Source: Heterotrichella gracilis
Lineage: Eukaryota; Sar; Xanthophyceae; Tribonematales; Xanthonemataceae
NCBI GenBank assembly: GCA_032358255.1
Contig: JAULBX010003999.1
Coordinates: forward strand, 62,001-126,000
DNA length: 64,000 nucleotides
Direction of reading: 5' to 3'
Made by a program: the position numbers and the translations under genes. Numbering within the stretch: position 1 is the first letter of the stretch; each line of letters opens with the position of its first letter. The notes below the pieces were generated by a model. It was not told the origin of the DNA. It made no database searches and saw only the letters and a program-made list of their open reading frames with translations. Positions 57,301-64,000 of this stretch are shown here, piece by piece.

Positions 57301-58161
57301 TGGGTGTAGCGGTATGCCAATGCGTTATGGTCGAGAATTCGCGCTCTGTGCACTGAGTTCAGCCGTTTGCAAATGAGACGGTTGGGTGGATCATGTGCAG
57401 CAGGATTGTAGGGGAAGTGCTTGGGTTTGGGAGAATTGTATGTAGAGTGGTGCAAGGGGTAGCACATGCAGCGCCCAGCTGTTGATACCTTGTGACTGTG
57501 TGCGAGGTGCGTGAAGAGCAGTGAAATGCCCAACCAAAAGTGCGCCACAAGGGAATAGCGTGCACAGTTGCACGGGAGGCACAATCAGAAAGCTGTTCAA
57601 GCCAGCAATGACATTGTATTAAACATGCAATTTATTTCCCACTGTGCACTGTGCACCAGATACAGACAAGGGTTTACAGCCCACAATCTGGCCAGCTGTC
57701 ACATGGCGCAATGCATCGCATACCAAATTAGATTGACCTGGGCCTCTCCCTGGTGCAGTGGAGCAATACCAGCAGGAAATTGTGACTCACCCAGCACCAC
57801 GGAAGAGGCTAGCACCCCGCTTGTAGCCCTGAGGGGCCTGGGGGCTACTCAGCAGCAGCACGTCTGGGGCAGTGGTGGTGGCGCCATCGGCAGACGACAC
57901 CGAGGCATTGACCGACTGCACGCTGCCACTGAGGGCGTCAACGCTGGCCTTGCACTGGTTGATGGCGTCCTTGTTGCTGTTAGCCTGGGCAGCGGCAAAG
58001 ATGGCCACGCCAAGGGATGTGATGGTCAGCAGGGCAAGCACGATGACGGCAACACCAAGCCACTTCTTTTGACGTCCCGGTGCGGCATCCAGCCGTGGGG
58101 CAGAGGTCTCCAGCGCCCTGTCTTCCTCATCGTACTTGTTGTATCTGGCAGCCGAAGCCAT
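51380..58161 (-). CDS. Type II membrane protein with twelve kelch blades
   Basis: Single-pass membrane protein with a beta-propeller ectodomain, probably binding protein or glycan partners. Exons on the minus strand, 5' to 3': 57791-58161, 57097-57245, 56236-56650, 55551-55729, 54917-55065, about 54296-54545, 53764-53975, 53328-53455, 52607-52735, 52069-52287, 51380-51635. The N-terminus (MASAARYNKYDEEDRALE) is polar, followed by a membrane segment, KKWLGVAVIVLALLTITSLG. Di-glycine strands typical of kelch repeats follow: FIFGGQ, YIVGGF, YVAGGH, YIAGGL, LAMGGY, LVMGGE, FVVGGS, YVVGGY, FVAGGY, VVVGGY, VVMGGE, VYVFGG. Twelve blades fit two six-bladed propellers. Several blades have the downstream Tyr and Trp (EEYSPETDTWKQV; EVYDPLTDTW). 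The internal stretch at 54296-54545 lacks a clear blade. The gene is divergent from the 58.65 kb gene. Confidence 0.88.
51571..51895. repeat. Duplicated last-exon edge and flanking intron (kelch gene)
   Basis: About 130 nt around the 5' edge of the last kelch exon (51580-51710: GATGACCCATGCATTGGC, CGGCCACATCGGTGGTTG) are repeated at 51766-51895 (GATGACCCAGGGCATTGGCC, CGGCCACGTCGGTGGTTG), including the G-rich intron start and GTGTATGA. Unlike most other pairs, no TTTAGGG separates them. Confidence 0.9.
53150..53400. repeat. Duplicated exon edge flanking TAGGG tract (kelch gene)
   Basis: The donor edge of one kelch exon (53331-53385: TGCCACAAACAGCTGGCCCG, GGCCAAGCAGCAGTC) has a diverged copy at 53152-53207 (TGCCACAAAGAGCTGCCCCA, GGCCAGGCAGCAGTC). 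ATTAGGGTTTTAGTAGGGGG lies between them. Confidence 0.78.
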
Positions 58162-58649
58162 GGTGCTTGGAAGTGGTGGCACAGGGCATGCACAACAGGT
58201 GACGGCGGTGGGAGCGGTTCTCTGACTATTCCGGCGCAGAACCCCCCAAAGGTCGCCGGACAACAACTACAGGAAATTAAAACTAGACGTATACAGGGAA
58301 GTGGACCATGTACGTTTGTTCAACGGACGGTTGCTGACCTTGTATATAAGCTGTTTCGGTGAAAGCCAGGTGAAAGCACCCCTATTTTATTATGTGTCGG
58401 GGAAACGGTGTGTGTAATACAGATGCGCTCCACGATGTTACCTGAAACCCAATCCCAAGTAGTTTCCGTGTACCCGTGCACGAGTATTTGAAGTGAATGC
58501 TTATGGGCTTTCGTTCTGGGCAACATGGCAATGCATGCATGCATCGCATGCCTTATCAAGCTCCCATTCAAAAGCAAGCAGCAGCTGTGTTTGACCAGCC
58601 ACGAGTGAGGTGTGCCTCAGAAACCTGGTGGTGAGCCTTACCACAAAGC
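58162..58649. promoter_or_regulatory. Divergent promoter region, kelch gene and 58.65 kb gene
   Basis: 488 nt between two divergent start codons. GCATGCATGCATCGCATGC occurs near 58530. No specific element recognised. Confidence 0.4.
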
Positions 58650-59697
58650 ATGGATACGGATGGCACGCTGGAGCTTGCACTGAAGACCTTCATTGAGACC
58701 TACACCTTGGCAAGCAGGCCAGAGGTTGCCTGGGATGCAACCCAGATCCAGGCAGCTTTCCAGTGGGCAGGCTTGCTGGAAGAGATACAAACGTCACACA
58801 GAGCAGTAGAGAGGATACTTCCCGACCTCCAGGTGATTGACACACCTTCTAACGCACTTTGTGTTTGCCATGGCTTGCCACTGCAACAGAACAAGACATC
58901 AAGATGAAGGCTGACTGGGTACTGGTTTGCAGGATGCTCTGCACGCATCAGGGGTCCAGGATGCACGCTCAGCTGTGGACCAACCACGCTCCAGCTTGTT
59001 CACGCTCCTGGCGTACCACCACAGCAAGTCAATTCCTTCCATCACCACGCTGTGCAGCAGCTATGTTGCTGCGCAAGGAGACCCTCAGCCAGGCGGGAAA
59101 GCCCTAGCAACCCACGAGGGCTTCCAGGCGCTGGTGGCTGCCCTGTCACAGGCGTCAAACAGCACTGGTGGCACGCAGATGCTGCGCACGCTGGAAAGCA
59201 GTGCACCCTTAGCCGAGGCACAATTCCGCCAAACAACGCACACGCACACAGAAGGGAGCTGTGAGCAAGAAGTGGTGCGGCTGGTTGCCCTGCCCGATGT
59301 TCTGGACCTTTCCCATGAGCCTGAAGGTGGCTGTGCAGAGCGGGATTCTTTGCCACAGCCCCACAGCGTGTTTTTGAGCAAGGCGGTGCTGGGGAGCATT
59401 ATATTCAGGGCACAGCTTCAACCAGCGCTGTTCAGGTACACACAGGCATGCAGCATGGCAGAGCTGGCGTTGCTGTACAACGCCGCTGATGCCTTGCTGG
59501 CAAGTAGCCGGGAGTTCACTCGCCAGCAGCCACCGAGCAGCGACAAGGCATTGCTGGGTGCCAGGGCGCTGCACGCGGTGTGCTGGAAGCTGTTTTCGCA
59601 GAGGGGAGATGGTCTCACGCTTGATCAGCTGCAGAGGTTTAAGGAGTTTGTGCTGGCCCGGTGTCGTAACGGACCCGACCCATCAGCGTTGGGCTGA
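58650..59697 (+). CDS. Unrecognised alpha-helical protein
   Basis: Two exons, 58650-58832 and 58933-59697, join in phase to about 315 residues. I do not recognise the family. Composition is Leu/Ala/Gln/Glu-rich and predicted helical, without a signal peptide, membrane segment or zinc motif. It starts MDTDGTLELALKTFIETYTL. Later segments include FLSKAVLGSIIFRAQLQPAL, SMAELALLYNAADALLASSR and LHAVCWKLFSQRGDGLTLDQ. The layout, with short helices and a C-terminal regular-helix region, would suit an adaptor or DNA-metabolism subunit, but that is guesswork. The start ATG is followed at once by coding-like sequence, and the intron has GTGATT/TTTGCAG ends. Confidence 0.7.
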
Positions 59698-61132
59698 GAT
59701 GAGCAGGTTGATGTGCTGTGTACCTGGTTTGCGTGGGATGTACACTATATGTTAGGCTGTTGCGAGGTATGATAGCATCAAAATAGTGCAACGTTCTATC
59801 AGTCATTCAATTTTACTATTTGTAGCATGTTCAGGGTGTTCTGTCTCGTTTCCATATAGATTTTTGCTTGCAGTCTGGTGTTTATGGGCTCCCTTTTGTG
59901 CCAGCCAGGCATAGGGGACTTTCTTGTGCCCTTGCCCACACATTGGTATGATAGCTTGGTGCTGCAAGTTATCATCTTGATTTCAGCTGTAATTTCTTGG
60001 GCACAGCCTGTGTGAGACATGTGCTTGCTTTCCCACTCTCGACACACCACTGTGGGGCATTCTTCGTGCGGGTTCCTATAATAATTCACCCGCATGGGTT
60101 GCAATTGGCTGACGGCATAATAATACTCAGTAGCATGTGGAAGCCAGTCTCAAATTGGTCTACTTTCCCTACCAACCCAGGGGGCCTGCTGTGTAACTTG
60201 CCAGACCTCGATCGATGAAGCTGGGCTTGAACAAAAACCCTAACATAAGGGTAACCTGATGCGGCAGCTGGCATCGGAGTCACCCAGAAGGCATGCCCAA
60301 AACAGACCAAACACCAAACAGCAACGTCAAAGGCGTACTGGAAGGGTGTCGCTCTTTCGTCCTTGCAGGCAACGAGCCGCCACACGTTCCTGCCGCCACA
60401 CGTTCCTGCCGCCACGCGGCAGCTTGCTATAAGGGCCTGGGCAGCAATATCCCACAGGGTCAGGTGCTCACCTTGGAAGGGGATGCCCAGCACCAGCTCG
60501 TGCGAGCCCCGCAGGATGGGCTCCTACAGCGTCGCACCAACCCTCTGCGACTCGGTGTCGGAGTTGTCGGAAGCAGGGATCCAACCTGCGGTAAAGCAAC
60601 AGCAACAGCAGCCCGGCTTTCGACCGCCTGGGAGCCCTGCGGGCACCTGGCCACACACCCCATGGTGGCACTGTAAGTGATCTAGTGGTCGATGCAGCTG
60701 TCCCACCACCATACCTTGCAAAACGTTCCTTTGGAAGCTGAGGAGCTGTTTGCGTGGACGTTTCTGTTGTCCTCAGGGGCTGGCATCTTGCATTCACGTC
60801 AGTGAGAATATTCGCATGGCATGCTGAGGGCCGTGACTCACAGCCCTAAAGTGTGAGCATACAGTTTGATCCTGCAGTCACGTACTGATGTACCATATAG
60901 GTGAATGATTGCAGTACCATACCTGTCCTGTTGTACTACTGGGCCCTGGAATACTGCTGAGCGCGTGAACCCATCTCAAACCACCCACCACACACCTGGT
61001 GCTGCACTTGCATGTTCCACGACACAAACTTGCTCCACCCTCAAAAGATACCACTTGCTTCAAGCCTTGCTGGTATGGTGCAGTACCCACACCACCCCAC
61101 CTTGCTCACCAGCCACCCCTGGTGCCGCAGGC
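59698..61132. other. Region between the 58.65 kb gene and PAQR gene
   Basis: Mostly without assigned genes. On the minus strand 60476-60528 looks like a short exon between an acceptor (CTGTAG) and a donor (GTGAGC), reading EPILRGSHELVLGIPFQ. I cannot connect it to other exons or a family. CGCCACACGTTCCTGC is tandemly repeated at 60381-60415. A 5' exon of the PAQR gene may lie at the right end. Confidence 0.35.
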
Positions 61133-62393
61133 ATGTTCCACGACCCCTATGAGCGGGTGAACGTGTGGAGCCACTTCCTCCCTGGCGCCCTCTTCCTTGT
61201 GCTGGGACTGTGTGGCCTCCTGGGGCTCAAGCTCATCCCCACAGCCCTGGTGGTGTTCAGCTTCTGCGCGGCCTGCACCCACCTGTTCTCCGCCCTCACC
61301 CATGTGTACCCAGACAGCCACCTGCTGGAGAAGCTTGACCACATTGGCATAGTGGCGCTGCTGGTGGGCACGCCGGGGACCGCGCTCATGGTACGGCCTT
61401 AACCCTAAACCCTAAACCATGCCAGGGACCGCGCTCATGGTGCGTCCTAACCCCTAAACCCTAAACCACGCCAGGGACCGCGCTCAAGGTGCGGCCTAAA
61501 CCCTAAACCCTAAAATCATGCCAGGGACCGCGCTCATGGTGCGGCCTAAACCCTAAACCCTAAACCACGCCAGGGACCGCGCTCATGGTGCGGCCTAAAC
61601 TCCAAACCTCGCTCATGGTGCAGCGATGTCAGGCTTTAAGCCGATGCAACCTTGCATATACCTTGTACCTCCAATTCTCATCACTGGGGCGCGTGCCTTG
61701 TGTCCAAGTCAGTTCATTCCATGCAATCCTGGTACCACCCCTCTCCTCGTGCGCACAACGTTCATTGCAATAAGAACCTCGCAGGCAGTACTTAGCGTCC
61801 TGTGGTGAGACCCTAAACCCTGAACACTATTGCAGGCAGTGCACCCTGGCCCACTGCCGCAGCCACTCATGCTAGCCACCGTCGCCATGCTGGTGGCTGC
61901 ATTCTGCCGGCCGGTGGCGCGCGTGGTGCTCTTCATGGCCGGCGGTGCGGTGCTGTGCGGCCTGTACCTCCCCCAGATTGCCAACGCCAACTTCGTCACG
62001 CAGATCGTGCTGTATGTCACAGGGGCGTTCGCGTTCCTGCGGTGAGTACGAGATATAGGAAATTACTCTCAGGCTTGCCCCACCGTCCTTTGGCTGCTGT
62101 TGCACACACTTTTACTTTCTGATTGCAACAGGGTTGATTTTCATCGCAACAAGCAGTGTTGTTATATGGAAACTGTGGGCAGTTTCATGTGGTAGCAATT
62201 CAGCTTTGTTTTGCATGTGGCTTACCTAGCTGCCAAGCTGCAGCTCTAAATCTGACACACTTGTGTGTGCAGGAATGGGGGGCATCAGCGTCTGCCAGGG
62301 CTGTCAGACCACCACTTCCTTCATTATTTCGTGACAGTGGCTTGCTTTCTCCAAATATGGTACATCATGGCAGCTCAGGCGGATAAGAATTGA
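61133..62393 (+). CDS. PAQR/haemolysin-III family membrane protein
   Basis: Multi-pass membrane protein of the progestin/adipoQ receptor and HlyIII superfamily, thought to be metal-dependent hydrolases or receptors. Exons 61133-61390, 61836-62041 and 62273-62393 join in phase to 194 residues, close to bacterial HlyIII length. The metal-ligand pattern is present: ERVNVWSHFLPGALFLVLGL in the first helix, THLFSALTHVYPDSHLLEKL followed by DHIGIVALLVG, and SDHHFLHYFVTVACF near the C-terminus. Intermediate segments are hydrophobic (LATVAMLVAAFC; VTQIVLYVTGAFAFL). The ATG at 61133 lies two bases inside an acceptor-like CCGCAG, so an upstream exon could add an N-terminal extension. Intron 1 contains a telomere-like array of exon-end copies. 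Confidence 0.87.
61372..61625 (+). repeat. Exon end plus donor copied in tandem with CCCTAAA spacers (PAQR intron 1)
   Basis: The exon end GGGACCGCGCTCATG with its donor GTACGG is followed by four near-copies of CAGGGACCGCGCTCATGGTG at about 61423, 61471, 61519 and 61569, plus a partial one at 61609. Each is separated by CCTAAACCCTAAACC. Period about 48-50 nt. Confidence 0.95.
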
Positions 62394-63232
62394 CAGGTTG
62401 TGCCATGTGTATATTCTGTTATTTGTTATGACGTGAAAGGAAGTCATAGAACCAAATCTTTTGGTGCATTGTCGTGTAGAATAGACAGGATCGCACTTGC
62501 ATGTTTTTAATTTTCTATTTGCAATTTAAAAAGATTCTCGTTTTTTAGGCGTGGTCGCGCCAATTTTTGCGGCCTTCCATGCCATAATACTTGTACTATC
62601 GCAGTAGGTAGCCCACAGGGTCAGGCTGTAGACTTTTGCTTGTCACTGTGACGAGGCTCGTGAGGGCAAGGTTTGCGAGTTGAGCCAGGGACTCTTCAGT
62701 TTCAATTTTTTGTTGACACTGTGCACTTGACATTGTCCAGGTAAATATGACGTACCGTATACGTCCCTCTAGGTATTTTAAATTACACTTTGCTTTTTTT
62801 GGTGCACTAGGCCATAAGCTTCCTTTATGATAGTATGTCAAGCACGCAATCAACAATAACGTATTGGGTCAAATTGTTTGCACCATGCGTGTTGCCGCAG
62901 GTCACTTGTACCAAGCATGCCCTTGTGCAATGCATGCCCGTCCAGTGGTCATGACATAGTACCCGTGTCAACCTGACCTGGAACTGTAACAGTCTCGTCC
63001 AGCCACTCGCTAACAAAGTTACAAGTACTGCCAACTCTTAACAGGGTAACGGATATGCAACTGGCGTGAGCTCTAGAGACTTGCTGAACACCCTGTGGCT
63101 TGGCTGAGGCGGCCTGACTGGTCAGATAAGCTTTAGGGTTTAGGGTACCGGAGGTGGGTTCTGGCCGCTCTCGCTGCGCATATGTGAAGTGAGTTGGTGC
63201 TGTTGACTCTTACTTTCAAACGCGGAGTGTGA
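62394..63232. other. Intergenic region between PAQR and NTAQ1 genes
   Basis: AT-rich 3' flank of the PAQR gene and 5' flank of the next gene; a TTTAGGGTTTAGGGTACC tract at about 63131-63148. Nothing else seen. Confidence 0.5.
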
Positions 63233-64000
63233 ATGGGAACGCTAGGCTTGTTGTCAACTTTGGTGGACATTGTGGAAGCAATGCAAACTGTGACAGAAAG
63301 ACAGACGGTACCTAAGGAAGCCTGCTTATACACACCGTGTTACTGCGAGGAGAACGTGTACAAGCTGTGCGAAAAGCTCTCTACTTTGTTCCCACTGCGG
63401 CAGCTGTCGGTAGTGTTTTGCTCAAACCATAAAAAAACGGTAACAAAGTGCATGCATGCATGCATGCATGTGGGCGACATGGCATGCATATGAGTGCAAA
63501 CGGGATAGGGCACCGTTAGGTCGTTTTGTTTTCAGTCCTAGTCGTGATTGTTTTGTCCTGAAGCATTGCAAGTGTGGCCAGGTTCCTTTCTGGCGCCAGC
63601 AGCACGGGGACAACAACGAAGGTTTTGTTGTGTGGGATTATCATGTTTTCGTTATCCAGAGAACAGACTGCTTGACATGGGTGTGGGACTTGGACAGGTG
63701 GGTGAAGTTGACGAGTACTGTGCTGAACGAAATGTATTCCTGTTTCTGTGGTGTATGCATGGTGTCATCCAACAACTCAGCCGTTTTGCAGCACACTCCC
63801 CTTCCCTTGTCCTTTTGAGGACTTCACGGCCCAAGCACTGCGTATCGACCTCCACTTGTCCTCAGAATTTCAAAGGTGAGATAGATGCAGATGCCGATGG
63901 GTACCTAGAGCTGCCAGTGTGTTACCTGCAGTGTTCTGAAGTCTTAACATTGTTACACAGGTGGTACAGGGTTGTGCAAGGCGATGAGTTCTTGCGCCAC
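63233..64000 (+). CDS. NTAQ1: Protein N-terminal glutamine amidohydrolase, 5' part (cut by window end)
   Basis: Deamidates N-terminal Gln to Glu, feeding proteins into the Arg/N-degron pathway in cytosol and nucleus. Exons 63233-63439, 63582-63697, 63792-63875 and 63961 to beyond 64000, all in phase. Diagnostic motifs: [16 protein letters not shown] holds the catalytic Cys (second Cys of TPCYCEEN region), [11 protein letters not shown] the catalytic His, and [18 protein letters not shown] the catalytic Asp. [14 protein letters not shown] matches the conserved strand that follows. The ATG at 63281 (MQTVTERQ) is an alternative start; the 63233 start adds a short hydrophobic leader. The C-terminal half is off the right edge. 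Confidence 0.92.

Noticed and set aside
57568-58362. Plus-strand ORF of 264 codons
   Set aside because: Antisense of the first exon of the kelch gene; its minus-strand reading has a clear start and membrane segment.
61390-61625. Chromosome end or telomere array
   Set aside because: CCCTAAA units are short, degenerate, interspersed with exon-end copies and flanked by unique genes on both sides, so they are interstitial.
61372-61625. CRISPR-like direct repeats with spacers
   Set aside because: Eukaryotic intron; repeats are exon-end copies and the spacers are telomere-type repeats.

Overview
The window is nuclear DNA of a green alga. Genes are split by many short GT-AG introns, codons are GC-rich, and the proteins are plant or algal types: an NLP-type RWP-RK factor, a Di19 zinc finger protein, a QLQ/HSA-containing SNF2 ATPase and a TKL receptor kinase. 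Introns are littered with degenerate plant-type telomere motifs (TTTAGGG/CCCTAAA). I place it in the core Chlorophyta; I cannot name the species from sequence alone.

Layout. 1-7.6 kb (minus): BRM/SNF2 chromatin-remodelling ATPase, C-terminus off the left edge. 9.2-11.5 kb (minus): MBD4-type DNA glycosylase with an N-terminal Cys cluster. 12.5-13.6 kb (plus): Di19-family zinc finger gene. 15.2-22.9 kb (minus): large membrane-anchored TKL kinase. 25.1-26.7 kb (minus): gamma-glutamylcyclotransferase-like membrane protein, divergent from an NLP/RWP-RK nitrogen-type regulator (27.6-33.7 kb, plus). 35-48.2 kb: tandem array of four DUF1826 units, of which only the last is an intact gene, interrupted by a TIR element at 42.7-43.2 kb. 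48.5-50.4 kb (plus): FMN-binding split-barrel (PPOX-like) protein. 51.4-58.2 kb (minus): type II membrane protein with twelve kelch blades, divergent from an unrecognised gene at 58.7-59.7 kb. 61.1-62.4 kb (plus): PAQR/haemolysin-III membrane protein. 63.2 kb to the right edge (plus): NTAQ1 N-terminal glutamine amidase, cut by the window end.

Most genes look like unrelated housekeeping or regulatory genes, not one pathway. Two patterns stand out. First, the DUF1826 array shows one working copy beside three copies broken in different ways (1-nt shift, scrambled exon, lost exon plus nonsense codon). Second, across at least seven genes, introns carry decayed copies of the edge of the adjoining exon, usually with a telomere-like tract between the true edge and its copy. 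That recurring architecture (exon edge, telomere-like tract, exon-edge copy) is the most unusual thing in the window and could be the scar of break repair that inserts telomere-type sequence.

Exon boundaries come from reading splice consensus and keeping frame. Those for Di19, NLP, DUF1826 copy 4, PPOX-like, PAQR and NTAQ1 close exactly in phase; those of the large minus-strand genes are approximate.
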